Shown here piece by piece: positions 1-8,367 of a stretch of 64,000 nucleotides of DNA. Position numbers and translations under genes: made by a program. The notes below the pieces were generated by a model. That model was given only the letters and a program-made list of their open reading frames with translations. It was not told the DNA's origin and searched no databases. This DNA comes from Lentibacter algarum (lineage in GTDB: Bacteria > Pseudomonadota > Alphaproteobacteria > Rhodobacterales > Rhodobacteraceae). Position 1 is the stretch's first letter. Every line of letters starts with the position of its first letter. The DNA lies in NCBI RefSeq assembly GCF_018860975.1, contig NZ_JAHKQI010000010.1, forward strand, positions 310,001 through 374,000, given 5' to 3'.

Positions 1-46
1 GAATGATCTCCTGAAAGCTTCTCGGTTTGGTTGGTTTATCGGCCAT
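1..46 (-). CDS. glyQ: Glycine--tRNA ligase alpha subunit, N-terminal tip (partial)
   Basis: Only the first 15 codons are inside the window; the gene continues beyond base 1. The reverse strand reads ATG at 46 and encodes MADKPTKPRSFQEII. The PRSFQEII core matches my recollection of the start of alphaproteobacterial GlyQ, the catalytic alpha subunit of the tetrameric glycyl-tRNA synthetase. In Rhodobacterales a secreted peptidase-like gene often sits next to glyQ, which fits the divergent gene at 263. The call rests on a very short peptide plus context. Confidence 0.5.
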   Translation of the reverse strand, partial: MADKPTKPRSFQEII

Positions 47-262
47 CTCGTCGCCCTATCTGTCGCTCACACCACGTTCGCGCCCTACCTATGCCTCCCA
101 AACGTGCAGGTCAATCAAACCACGGATCAGAGGACGCAATCTCGTGCAAAAAACGAGCATTTCTAGCTGATCACGCGTTATTTGGGTGACCTCAGAATAT
201 AATTTGATAAAACGGCTCAAAATGCGCCGATGGTGGTGCTTGAGGCAAGGATGCATATTTAG

Positions 263-2050
263 ATGAAACGGCTGGCTTATTCGATTTTCTTGATCGCGGT
301 CTTAACGACCCGCGCGGCTTTTGCTCAAAGCACAACCCAAGACCCTGTATGGATACAGATCGAAGCGCAACCAAGCTTGAGCCGCGCTCAAGAGCGCGCG
401 CGCGCTTTTTCAGCGACCCTGCCAGATGTGAACGGATTTGCGCTCGGAGGCGGTTGGTATGGCGTAGCGCTCGGGCCTTATCTGCCTGACGATGCGCGTG
501 AAGTTCTACGTGTTTATCGCAGCGAGGGACAAATCCCGCGTGACAGCTATATTGCATATTCTTCCAGCTTTCGTCAGCAGTTTTGGCCACTCGGCGCCAA
601 CTTGCTGAGCCTTCCAAGTGCCGTGACGCCACAGACAACCGAAGGGCCCGATCAGGAAGCAACCGCGCCAGCCGAGGAAACACAGCAAGCTGCGCAAGAA
701 ACCGTTGTGACCACACCCGAACCACAAATCGCCGAACCGGACGAATCCCCGAGCGAGGCGCGTGCATCCGAACGTGAGCTGACCCGCGAAGAGCGCATGA
801 AGTTACAAACTGCCCTGGCATGGGCCGGCTTCTACAATGCCGCTATTGACGGCGCTTATGGCCGAGGTACCCGCAATTCTATGGCGCAATGGCAAGACGC
901 TAACAACCACGTCAAAACCGGCATTTTGACAACCAAGCAACGTGCCGAGCTGCTCAGTCAGTATAACGCTATTCTCGCTGATCTTGGTATGAAACTGGTG
1001 CGTAACGACACCGCCGGCATTGAAATGATGATGCCAACTGCTGTGGTCGACTTCAGCAAATACAGCCCACCCTTCGTGCATTTTGACAGCTCTGGTGACA
1101 TTGACGCACGCGTTTTGATGATCAGCCAGGCAGGTGATCAAGACACGCTATATGGGCTCTACGACATCATGCAAACCCTTGAGATCGTTCCTGATACCGG
1201 ACCACGAGAGCGCCGTAAAAACAGCTTCACTTTGGTCGGAGAAGGCGCTGACTTCATCTCCTATAGCGAGGCCAGTCTTGAAGACGGCGAGATCAAAGGC
1301 TTCACGCTGATCTGGCCTGCAGGTGATGAAGAACGCCGCCGCCGCTTACTGAACGAGATGCGTGCATCCTTCAACCGCACCATCGGCGCCATGAGCCCTG
1401 CAGCTGGCAGCGATGAGCAAGACATCGACCTCGTCTCAGGCCTGGAAATCCGCCGACCTAAGCTGGCGCGTTCAGGGTTCTTCATCGACGCCTCGGGGCA
1501 CATCGCGACAACATCGCAAGCCGTTGCCGCCTGTGGCCGCATCACGGTTGATGACGAATATGAAGCAGAAGTTCTGGCCGAGAAAGACGGCGTGGCAATT
1601 CTGCGCCCCAAAGAAGCATTGAGCCCTGCTCTGGTTGCGACACTGCGTGCCTCCGCACCGCGCTTGCAATCAGAAATCGCCGTCTCCGGGTTCTCGTATG
1701 AGGGTATCCTTGGTGGGCCAACGCTGACATTCGGGCGCCTCACCGACATCAAAGGCCTAGCAGGCGAACCGGTGCTCAAACGTCTCGCGTTGAACGCCCT
1801 TCCTGGCGATGCTGGCGGGCCGGTATTTGATGACGCTGGTGCTGTTTTAGGCATGCTATTGCCCGCACCTGAGGGCGACAAAAAGTTGCCTGAACAGGTT
1901 AGCTTCGCAATCGACACCGATACAATCATTTCGGCCGCCGCGGCAGCAGGCCTGACAGCCACATCACAAGACCGAAACACACCAATCGCCGCTGAAGACC
2001 TGACCGACGAAGCAATGGCTGTGACTGTTCTGGTTAGCTGCTGGGAGTGA
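263..2050 (+). CDS. Secreted SPOR-like / peptidoglycan-binding / trypsin-like (probably inactive) protein
   Basis: This 595-residue exported protein begins with a signal peptide (about residues 1-21, cleavage after AFA). A SPOR-like segment follows (about 28-100), then a low-complexity Q/E/P linker, a PG_binding_1 domain (about 175-235, with GFYNAAIDGAYGRGTR), and a C-terminal trypsin-like beta-barrel domain (about 400-560). The nucleophile motif reads GDAGGP, with Ala517 where the family has Ser. The usual histidine position (TNxH) reads TTSQ (Gln419), and the aspartate position before the VAIL strand is Gly. The protein therefore looks like a periplasmic wall-binding pseudoprotease rather than an enzyme. 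It is divergent from glyQ and followed by a strong hairpin. The role is unknown; a scaffold or envelope-sensing function is only a guess. Confidence 0.8.
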   Translation: MKRLAYSIFLIAVLTTRAAFAQSTTQDPVWIQIEAQPSLSRAQERARAFSATLPDVNGFALGGGWYGVALGPYLPDDAREVLRVYRSEGQIPRDSYIAYSSSFRQQFWPLGANLLSLPSAVTPQTTEGPDQEATAPAEETQQAAQETVVTTPEPQIAEPDESPSEARASERELTREERMKLQTALAWAGFYNAAIDGAYGRGTRNSMAQWQDANNHVKTGILTTKQRAELLSQYNAILADLGMKLVRNDTAGIEMMMPTAVVDFSKYSPPFVHFDSSGDIDARVLMISQAGDQDTLYGLYDIMQTLEIVPDTGPRERRKNSFTLVGEGADFISYSEASLEDGEIKGFTLIWPAGDEERRRRLLNEMRASFNRTIGAMSPAAGSDEQDIDLVSGLEIRRPKLARSGFFIDASGHIATTSQAVAACGRITVDDEYEAEVLAEKDGVAILRPKEALSPALVATLRASAPRLQSEIAVSGFSYEGILGGPTLTFGRLTDIKGLAGEPVLKRLALNALPGDAGGPVFDDAGAVLGMLLPAPEGDKKLPEQVSFAIDTDTIISAAAAAGLTATSQDRNTPIAAEDLTDEAMAVTVLVSCWE

Positions 2051-2057
2051 AAAGTGG

Positions 2058-2080
2058 CCGGCCCGCTCCGCGCGGGCCTT
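2058..2080. terminator. Hairpin terminator between convergent genes
   Basis: The stem GGCCCGC pairs with GCGGGCC around a five-base loop at 2060-2078. It lies between the stop of the protease-like gene and the stop of trkH, which face each other, so it can serve both directions. There is only a short T-tract on the plus side. Confidence 0.65.
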
Positions 2081-2086
2081 CCTGTA

Positions 2087-3535
2087 TCAACCGCGCCAGA
2101 ACACCGGCATAAACAGCGCGTAGACCACAAGAAGCTCAAGGCGTCCAATGAGCATCGACGCTATCAAGATCCACTTGGCCGCATCATTCAGCCCCGCATA
2201 GTTACCTGACGGACCGATAATCTCGCCCAGTCCCGGGCCAATGTTTGCCAGTGTAGCGGCTGCCCCAGAGACGGACGTCATGAAGTCTAGGCCGGTAAAC
2301 GACAGCAGTATGGAAATGACCCCGAGTGTAACGATAAAGAACACGAAAAACGCCATAACCGAGCTAAGAACATCCTCCCCGATCGGTCGCCCTCCATATT
2401 TCGGGGTGAACACACCGTGCGGCGACTTGATTTTGTTAATTTGCGTGCGCACTGACGCAAACAAAAGCTGAAATCGGAAAATCTTGATCGAGCAGGCTGT
2501 CGAACCCGCACAACCGCCGACCAAACCGGTGAAAAAGAACAACGTGATCAAAAACGGCCCCCAGTGCATGTAGTCAACGCTGGAGTATCCTGTGCCGCTG
2601 ATGATTGACGTGATGTTGAACAAAGCTTCGCGGAATGCTTGCTCCCAATGGTGCGGGAATATCTGCGTCAGCACGATGCTTGTAAGAAGCACTAGAACGG
2701 TCAATGTATAGAAAAAGCCGCGGACCTGAACATCAAGAAAAGGGGCGCTCAGGTTTCCGTTGAGCACTTGAACATACCTTACAAACGGCAACGCCGACAA
2801 AACCATGAACACACTGGCAGCGTATTCATGGGGCCCCGAAAAGGTTCCGAAACTCGCATCGTAATTTGCCATCCCCCCTGTCGACACCGTTGTGAAAGCA
2901 TGGGTGATCGCATCAAACCCGTTCATACCCAACACATAGTAAGTCACTACACACGCGATCGTAACCGTAGCGTAGATACCCGAAATCTGAGAAGCAATTT
3001 GCGTCGCCCTTGGAAGAATTTTCCCGAAGGTATCAAAGGCCTCGGCCTTGAATATCTGCATGCCACCGACACGAAGCTCTGGCAAAAAAACCATAGCCAC
3101 AACGATGATACCGATACCGCCGAGCCACTGGAGTATCGCGCGCCACAGCAGTATTCCCTTGGGCAGTTCATCAAGCCCGGTAAGCACCGTCGCGCCGGTC
3201 GTTGTCATGCCTGACATCGCCTCAAAGAAGGCGTCAACATAGCTTAGTTGCGAGGCGCCAAACACGAATGGAAAGGCCGCAAACAATGGCAAAGCCAGCC
3301 AGACGCTTGTGGTTAGGAGGAAGGTTTGCTGAATGCTTAACCCCTCGCGCACACCGTTCTGACACGAAAGGGCAACAAGGCCGCCCACCAGTATGGTAAT
3401 CACCGAACTCTCGGCGAATACGGTCCAATGGCCGTTGCCTTCGACAAAATCGAGCACAAGCGGCGCAAGCATCGTTAGCCCGAGTATGGCAACTAGCAGA
3501 CCGATTACATATCCAACAGGACGCAAATCAAACAT
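2087..3535 (-). CDS. trkH: TrkH-family potassium uptake transmembrane subunit
   Basis: This 482-residue polytopic membrane protein is the ion-conducting subunit of the Trk K+ system. The four-fold repeated membrane-pore-membrane pattern is visible, with selectivity-filter-like segments such as AMSGMTTTGATV, FTTVSTGGMANYD, IISGTGYSS and ASVSGAAATLANIGPGLG. The start is set at the ATG at 3535 (MFDLRPVGYVIG), which gives the usual TrkH length. An upstream in-frame ATG would run through a terminator hairpin and add 57 unconvincing residues. No trkA (NAD-binding regulator) is next to it, so its partner must be elsewhere. It is convergent with the protease-like gene. Confidence 0.93.
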   Translation of the reverse strand: MFDLRPVGYVIGLLVAILGLTMLAPLVLDFVEGNGHWTVFAESSVITILVGGLVALSCQNGVREGLSIQQTFLLTTSVWLALPLFAAFPFVFGASQLSYVDAFFEAMSGMTTTGATVLTGLDELPKGILLWRAILQWLGGIGIIVVAMVFLPELRVGGMQIFKAEAFDTFGKILPRATQIASQISGIYATVTIACVVTYYVLGMNGFDAITHAFTTVSTGGMANYDASFGTFSGPHEYAASVFMVLSALPFVRYVQVLNGNLSAPFLDVQVRGFFYTLTVLVLLTSIVLTQIFPHHWEQAFREALFNITSIISGTGYSSVDYMHWGPFLITLFFFTGLVGGCAGSTACSIKIFRFQLLFASVRTQINKIKSPHGVFTPKYGGRPIGEDVLSSVMAFFVFFIVTLGVISILLSFTGLDFMTSVSGAAATLANIGPGLGEIIGPSGNYAGLNDAAKWILIASMLIGRLELLVVYALFMPVFWRG

Positions 3536-3583
3536 TGCGAAGGCTTGGCCTTTGGGGCTTAGCCTGTCAAGGCAGCATGCAGC

Positions 3584-3621
3584 AAAAAAGGCGCGAACCG
3601 AACTGGTCGCGCCTTTTTTTT
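3584..3621 (-). terminator. Intrinsic terminator of the DUF1127-like gene
   Basis: A stem of GGCGCGA with TCGCGCC is flanked by runs of A and T on both sides, so on the minus strand the hairpin is followed by a run of U. It lies 18 bases beyond the stop of the small gene at 3639 and upstream of the trkH start, separating the two transcripts. Confidence 0.85.
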
Positions 3622-3638
3622 GTAGATAATTGAAACGC

Positions 3639-3857
3639 TTATACGAATGAACGGCGCTGAACGACGTGAACTTCGATCTGGTCACGTTTGATGCCAAGAG
3701 CTGCAAGTTCGTTGTCTGACTTCGCGTGGAGCATTTCGATTTCGTTGCGCAATGGTTGCGCTTGGGCTTCTGCCACTTTTGTGAGCCATGTCACAATAGA
3801 CGCGAAAATACCGGGGTGGTTGTTTGCTACGGTTGCTGATGAGAGAACAATTGCCAT
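3639..3857 (-). CDS. Small DUF1127-like protein
   Basis: This 72-residue protein has a C-terminal half (LRNEIEMLHAKSDNELAALG followed by IKRDQIEVHVV) that resembles the DUF1127 helix-helix motif, in which a conserved leucine-rich helix is followed by LaxLGIxRxxI. DUF1127 proteins in alphaproteobacteria are short, arginine-rich and often stress- or phosphate-linked; a role in RNA or membrane stress has been reported for some. The gene has its own ribosome-binding site (GAAAG upstream of the ATG) and a strong terminator, so it is a monocistronic unit. The N-terminal half is not recognised. Confidence 0.75.
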   Translation of the reverse strand: MAIVLSSATVANNHPGIFASIVTWLTKVAEAQAQPLRNEIEMLHAKSDNELAALGIKRDQIEVHVVQRRSFV

Positions 3858-3990
3858 TGTGCTTTCTTCCTTTGTGTATCTTGTTACGTCCCTTTGAACT
3901 CAAGATAGGTCAGCAATGGTGACTTTACCAATGTTAATGCTGCATAGCGGCATTCCTTGAAACGCAGGTCTCTTAATACATGATTTCCAT

Positions 3991-5094
3991 TCAACCAACG
4001 TGAAACAACGAAGAAAACAGTTTGGGATCAAGGCTTTCGCTCTCAAACAATGACCCTTCGGTCAGCACGCTGACGGCGTCATGGCTGTGCAGGCTTTCTT
4101 GGTGGCTGGCGATGATTCGGAAGTCTCCGACACGGCTATCGCGTTCTAATTGTTGGGCAAAAAGCCTCGCGGCGTCTTCCACAAAGATCGGATTGGCCGC
4201 GTTGAGTTCGGCGAAGGCCTGTTCGTCTTCACGCTTCACCATCACTTGCGTTTCTGTCGGAACCGCGACCCGGCACATTTCGATAAGGTCTTCAAACCAA
4301 AGACAATTTTCTCCGTCCTTCACCTCTGCTGATATCCGCACAACCGAGCGCTGCGAGTGTGGCGTGGCCAATTGACCGCGGGTTTGGCGGGCGTGTTCGG
4401 AGAGTTCGAGCGAGCATGGGCAGGTCGAAGAGTAGACATAGTCGAGATGAATGATTTTGCGGCGTTTTCCGGCTGTTTCGACCAGTTCCAGAGCAATATC
4501 ATAGTATTGATAGCCCGCCAAACCCGAGCGTAAGCTACTGACTTTCATAGGAAAAGAGAATCGCATCTGGATGCGTGCATCAAAGCTTTCGAGATCGGCT
4601 TTGTAGTCGTCCAGAGCCGCCTCAATGACCTCAAAAGAGAAGATTTCCTCGGAATGCCCGTAAAAACTGCGCATGATGCGCGACATGTTAATACCTTTTT
4701 TGCCCGCTTCCAGACTCACCGAGCCCGTCACAGATGTCTCAAGGGTGAGGTCGGCGGCGTCACGGGTGCGAAAGCGCACAGGTAAGCGAAAGTTGGATAT
4801 CCCGACATGTTGAATAACCCTCGGTGCGCCTTTGATCAGGCTGGAAGGGCCGTTCTGCAAGTCGGGCAACGTGGCTTTGTAAGCGTCGTCAATCTCGAAC
4901 TCATCCGGATAAGCCCTTGCAAGAGCAGGATAATTTGACACTTCTCCGGCAGGCAACAGCCGTGCCACCAGTGGGTCAAGGTCGGCAACCTCCTCAGGCG
5001 TGGCTGCAACAGCCCACGCACGCAGCCGCGCAAGCGAAGCCTCGGCTTCGGCACGATCAGGCGCTGGCTGGATGTCATCAATCGGCTTGTTCAT
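3991..5094 (-). CDS. folE2: GTP cyclohydrolase FolE2 (type IB)
   Basis: This 367-residue protein belongs to the COG1469 family. It converts GTP to 7,8-dihydroneopterin triphosphate, the first step of folate synthesis, without strict zinc dependence. The conserved block STCPCSLELSEH with its catalytic cysteine is present, as are the RFSFPMKV strand and the HSQRS segment. No second GTP cyclohydrolase (FolE1) is seen in this window, so FolE2 may be the main or the low-zinc form; no clear Zur box was found upstream. An inverted repeat of TTAACCA lies about 80 bases upstream (5172-5196). The gene is monocistronic. Confidence 0.95.
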   Translation of the reverse strand: MNKPIDDIQPAPDRAEAEASLARLRAWAVAATPEEVADLDPLVARLLPAGEVSNYPALARAYPDEFEIDDAYKATLPDLQNGPSSLIKGAPRVIQHVGISNFRLPVRFRTRDAADLTLETSVTGSVSLEAGKKGINMSRIMRSFYGHSEEIFSFEVIEAALDDYKADLESFDARIQMRFSFPMKVSSLRSGLAGYQYYDIALELVETAGKRRKIIHLDYVYSSTCPCSLELSEHARQTRGQLATPHSQRSVVRISAEVKDGENCLWFEDLIEMCRVAVPTETQVMVKREDEQAFAELNAANPIFVEDAARLFAQQLERDSRVGDFRIIASHQESLHSHDAVSVLTEGSLFESESLDPKLFSSLFHVG

Positions 5095-5171
5095 GGGCTT
5101 GGCCCCTCTTGCTAACTTAGATCAGAATGTAGGCGCAACGCGCTGAAATTGCCAACAAAGAGCGTGAAATA

Positions 5172-5196
5172 TTAACCAAGCGCACGGTATGGTTAA
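5172..5196. promoter_or_regulatory. Inverted repeat TTAACCA-N11-TGGTTAA
   Basis: Two perfect 7-bp half-sites face each other with an 11-bp spacer. TTAACCA resembles the half-site recognised by the cell-cycle regulator CtrA in Rhodobacterales, but the spacing is not the TTAA-N7-TTAA of a full site. It could control folE2, which starts at 5094 on the minus strand. Confidence 0.45.
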
Positions 5197-5232
5197 CAGC
5201 CGTCAGTTGCGAGCCCCTCGCATGTGACTTGC

Positions 5233-5268
5233 GTGCATACTGCAGTGCATACCACAGTGCATAATGCG
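5233..5268. repeat. Three tandem 12-bp repeats (GTGCATA iterons)
   Basis: GTGCATAC at 5233, GTGCATAC at 5245 and GTGCATAA at 5257 are spaced exactly 12 bases apart; the remaining four bases of each unit are variable. About one helical turn per unit suggests cooperative binding of a protein on one DNA face. The regulator is not known. Confidence 0.6.
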
Positions 5269-5659
5269 TGCTGACAGTTTTGAGACGCATTCCTCAGCTT
5301 GATTAGGTTAACAGCAGCGCGCGTTCATGACACAAATTCGCGAGTGTGGTCAGGAAACATCGCCCGCCACCACCCTGACAATTTGTTTCTGCGGTTCGGC
5401 CGTTTTCGTGTTAACATCGTTGCAATAAAAGTCACGGGCGCAAAGCCCGGGCGCGACAGAGGCAGTAGTGATGTTTAGTAAGAGCGGTTTTTTCCGACCA
5501 GCAAAGTTATGTTTTACACGGTTTGGCAGTGATGCGCAGGCCACAATCCGCTTCGGGCCAAGACCTGTTGCACCCACAGACGCCCCCAGCATGACCCCAA
5601 TGATCACAATGATCCCTGTGCAGCGCCACAGTTCTCTGACTGTGGGGAGGACGTAAGGT

Positions 5660-6637
5660 ATGGCGCAATACACCTATACGGCCTTTAACTGGTCGCAATA
5701 TGGCTACAACGCCACCTATAACACCTCTGTTAGCTTGGTGATCGACGATGACGACGCCAACCTTGATGGTGGCACTGACTCCAACGAAACAGCGAGCATT
5801 AACGGCGGGGCCTTTGGCGCGACCTCTGGCTCGCCCTATGACATTGACGTGGCGTTCACGGACACCAATGGTGATCCTCATGTTGAGACATTCTACTTTA
5901 TCAACACAGGCGGGAGCTGGTATTTCATCCCTGGCCCCGGCTCGGCATTTACGGTTGGCGCGACCTTGGGAAGCTACCAGAGCCACACCACAACGCCGAC
6001 GCCCTATACCACCATCTCCTGTTTTGTGCGCGGAACCCTGATCGAAACAGACCAAGGCCCTACCCCCGTTGAAAACCTGCGCGCAGGAAGTCGCGTTTTG
6101 ACTGCCAACGGCACATTCAAATCCCTGCGCATTCCGATGAGCCGTAAGGTGTCTGGAGATGAAGTCAGCAGTAATCCGAAACTCGCCCCTGTGAGAATTG
6201 TGGCTGGTGCTTTGGGCAATGGCATGCCCAAGCGCGATCTGCTGGTGTCTCGGCAACATCGCATGCTGGTGTCGTCACCGGTGTGCAAACGTATGTTTGG
6301 CCAATCTGATGCCCTTGTAGCGGCTGTTAAGCTAACGGCGCTGCACGGTGTGTTTGTTGAACCCGAAGCATGCGCAGTTGAGTATTTTCACCTGCTGTTT
6401 GATTGTCATGAAGTCATCATCGCCGAAGGCGCACCAACCGAGAGTTTCTTTATCGGGCCAGAAGCCCTTAAAACAATGAGCCCCGAGGCGCGCTCGGAGA
6501 TATCGACCATCTTTCCCGAGATTAAGCAGGCCGGATTTATACCCGAGCCTGCCTGCTACATCCCGTCAGGGAAGCTGCAAAAAGCTCTGATCGCGCGTCA
6601 TCTCTCAAACAAGAAGCCGCTCGTCTCTGCTCATTGA
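5660..6637 (+). CDS. Hint (Hedgehog/intein) domain-containing protein
   Basis: This 325-residue protein has no signal peptide. The first 118 residues are rich in N, D, T and G, resembling the glycine/asparagine-rich exported proteins of Roseobacters. From residue 119 there is a Hint_2 domain. Cys121 in the block ISCFVRGTLIET is the expected first residue for the N-S acyl shift, and SRQHRML contains the block-B-type His200. Hint domains cleave or splice the chain at that cysteine. The C-terminus continues about 110 residues past the core and shows no obvious C-extein, so autocleavage releasing the N-terminal part is more likely than splicing. It has a strong Shine-Dalgarno (GGGAGG) and overlaps the convergent acetyltransferase gene by 7 bp. 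Confidence 0.85.
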   Translation: MAQYTYTAFNWSQYGYNATYNTSVSLVIDDDDANLDGGTDSNETASINGGAFGATSGSPYDIDVAFTDTNGDPHVETFYFINTGGSWYFIPGPGSAFTVGATLGSYQSHTTTPTPYTTISCFVRGTLIETDQGPTPVENLRAGSRVLTANGTFKSLRIPMSRKVSGDEVSSNPKLAPVRIVAGALGNGMPKRDLLVSRQHRMLVSSPVCKRMFGQSDALVAAVKLTALHGVFVEPEACAVEYFHLLFDCHEVIIAEGAPTESFFIGPEALKTMSPEARSEISTIFPEIKQAGFIPEPACYIPSGKLQKALIARHLSNKKPLVSAH

Positions 6638-7122
6638 GCAGACATGGGCTTAGCCACTGCGAGCTGTTTGCTCATGGCAAAACGGCGCAGTTTTTCGTTA
6701 TCGCGGGCAACGCTTTCAGCGTGATCGACTTGCCAGCCTTGGCGCTCAAAAAAACTGCGCGCCATGAGGCTGGCGTGAGTTGTCAGCCTAGGAAAGCCCA
6801 TGGCGAGAGCGCGGCTTTCTAGCACAGCATAGAGCGCTGACGACACGCCCTTGCCTTGCGCTTCTGGCATCACGAAGGCGAGGTCAAGGTAGCCCTCGGG
6901 TGTAAGCCCCATGAAGCCGAGCACCTTTCCGGCGCTTTCGGCGAGCACCACATCCAAGCCCTCAAGGCGCTTGGCGTAAGTTGTGGCATCGGGCTGCTCG
7001 GGCGCCCATGCGGCGCGCTCGGCCTCGCCATAGCGCAGGGCGGCCTCACGAACGGAGGTAAAGAACACCGTGGCCAAGGCACCCGTGTCGGCGGGGCCTG
7101 CATCTCTGATCCAGAAATCCAT
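6631..7122 (-). CDS. GNAT-family N-acetyltransferase
   Basis: This 163-residue protein has the GNAT fold. The acetyl-CoA pyrophosphate-binding motif A is visible as QGKGVSSALYAVL (about residues 93-105), after the beta4 strand GYLDLAFVMPEAQ. The C-terminal FFERQGW matches motif B of the family. The substrate cannot be read from sequence. It lies just downstream of metZ on the same strand (4-base gap), so the two may be co-transcribed under the riboswitch. Confidence 0.88.
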   Translation of the reverse strand: MDFWIRDAGPADTGALATVFFTSVREAALRYGEAERAAWAPEQPDATTYAKRLEGLDVVLAESAGKVLGFMGLTPEGYLDLAFVMPEAQGKGVSSALYAVLESRALAMGFPRLTTHASLMARSFFERQGWQVDHAESVARDNEKLRRFAMSKQLAVAKPMSAQ

Positions 7123-7126
7123 CTGT

Positions 7127-8308
7127 CTATACTGCGTCGAGGGCTTGTTTGATGTCGGCGATGATGTCGTCCACGCTTTCCAGCCCGACCGAGAAACGCA
7201 CGAGGCCGTCTGTTATACCGAGCATGTCCTTTTGCTCTTGCGGCAGGCGCTGGTGGGTTGTCGTCGCCGGATGTGTGGCGATGGTTTTGGCATCGGCGAA
7301 GTTGTTGGAGATTGTCGCAACTTCGAGCGCGTTGAGGAACTTGAAACAAGCCGCCTGCCCGCCTTTGACCTCGATCGTCAGCACCGTGCCGCCAGCTTCG
7401 GACTGGGACTTGGCCACAGAATATTGCGGGTGCGCTTTATGCGTCGGGTACACTGCGGCGGTGAGTTTTGCGTGGCCTTGCAGCGTTTCACATATTTTAT
7501 GTGCGGCAGCCGCCTGAGCGCGCACACGCAGCTCCATCGTCTCTAGCGCTTTAAGGTGAGTCCAAGCGGTGAACGGGCTCATCGCACCGCCTGTGTGTTT
7601 GATATAGGTTTCGATGGGGCCACGGATGAGCTCCTTTGAGCCGCAGATAAGCCCGCCGAGCATCCGGCCTTGGCCGTCAACATGTTTGGTGGTTGAAATG
7701 ATCGCCAGATCGGCACCGCAGGCATGGGCATAGCTGAACACAGGCGTTGCCATTGCGTCATCAACCAGCACCAATGCACCGTGTTTGTGCGCGGTGTCGC
7801 AGACATGGCGCAAGTCGATCACCTCAAGTGTCGGGTTTGAGATGCTCTCAAGGAAGACCAGCGTTGTGTCGTCACTTATGGCTGCATCCCATGCCGCGTT
7901 GTCGGTGCCGTCAACCAAGGTGATGCCAACGCCAAAGCGGCCGAGGATGTCTTCCAGCACGTAGAGGCAGGAGCCGAAAAGCGCGCGCGAGGCGACCACC
8001 TTGTCACCGGCTTTGAGCAGGGCTGTGAGCGCGCCGTTGACTGCCGCCATGCCAGAAGCGCAGGCAAAACCGTCTTCATATCCGAGGTATTGCGAGAGGC
8101 GATCTTCAAACATCCGCACTGTCGGGTTGCCGTAGCGCGCATAGATGAACTCGTCATCGCCTGATTTGATAAACCGCTGCTCGGCCTCTTCTGCGGTTGC
8201 GTAGACAAAGCCCTGCGTGAGAAACATCGCTTCGCTGACTTCGCCATACTGAGAGCGGCGCGTGCCGCCGTGGACGAGCTGTGTCGCTTTGGTGAACTTC
8301 TTTGGCAT
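7127..8308 (-). CDS. metZ: O-succinylhomoserine sulfhydrylase
   Basis: This PLP enzyme of the Cys/Met metabolism family has 393 residues from MPKKFTKAT. It makes homocysteine from O-succinylhomoserine (or the acetyl ester) and sulfide. The Schiff-base lysine lies in STTKHVDGQGR, the substrate-site block is YARYGNPTVRMFE, and SNPTLEVIDL is also typical. The start is the ATG at 8308 with Shine-Dalgarno GGCGGAGG; a longer frame to 8344 would lie inside the riboswitch terminator. The gene is preceded by a SAM-II aptamer and an intrinsic terminator, so high S-adenosylmethionine should shut it off. Discriminating metZ from metY rests on the riboswitch context and the overall pattern. Confidence 0.93.
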   Translation of the reverse strand: MPKKFTKATQLVHGGTRRSQYGEVSEAMFLTQGFVYATAEEAEQRFIKSGDDEFIYARYGNPTVRMFEDRLSQYLGYEDGFACASGMAAVNGALTALLKAGDKVVASRALFGSCLYVLEDILGRFGVGITLVDGTDNAAWDAAISDDTTLVFLESISNPTLEVIDLRHVCDTAHKHGALVLVDDAMATPVFSYAHACGADLAIISTTKHVDGQGRMLGGLICGSKELIRGPIETYIKHTGGAMSPFTAWTHLKALETMELRVRAQAAAAHKICETLQGHAKLTAAVYPTHKAHPQYSVAKSQSEAGGTVLTIEVKGGQAACFKFLNALEVATISNNFADAKTIATHPATTTHQRLPQEQKDMLGITDGLVRFSVGLESVDDIIADIKQALDAV

Positions 8309-8322
8309 GGTATCCTCCGCCA

Positions 8323-8352
8323 ATAAAAAAGCCCCGTCGGCCAAGCCGAAGG
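8323..8352 (-). terminator. Riboswitch expression-platform terminator
   Basis: On the minus strand the stem CUCCUUCGGC / GCCGACGGGG (one mismatch, some G-U pairs) with loop UUG is followed by CUUUUUUA. It sits between the SAM-II aptamer and the metZ Shine-Dalgarno, as expected of the OFF hairpin. Confidence 0.75.
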
Positions 8353-8367
8353 AGCCCCTTCACCCGA

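Larger units (their letters stand above)
5095..5659. other. 565-bp non-coding region between divergent folE2 and the Hint gene
   Basis: I find no convincing gene here. A 62-codon reading frame at 5468-5656 lacks recognisable features and probably arises by chance, although it stops just before the Hint gene's Shine-Dalgarno. The region contains an inverted repeat of TTAACCA (5172-5196), three tandem copies of a 12-bp unit starting GTGCATA (5233-5268), and further GTTAAC sites near 5308 and 5411. It is therefore likely to be a regulatory region. Confidence 0.6.

Noticed and set aside
1261-2148. Large serine/arginine-rich frame opposite the protease-like gene
   Set aside because: It is a mirror of the real coding strand with no start context or domain match.
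3536-3706. 57-residue upstream extension of trkH
   Set aside because: It runs through the terminator at 3584-3621 and does not resemble TrkH.
5468-5656. 62-codon frame ahead of the Hint gene
   Set aside because: No recognisable features, odd composition and no clear ribosome-binding site; treated as chance, though a leader peptide is not excluded.
8309-8344. 12-residue upstream extension of metZ
   Set aside because: It lies within the riboswitch terminator hairpin; the ATG at 8308 has the Shine-Dalgarno.
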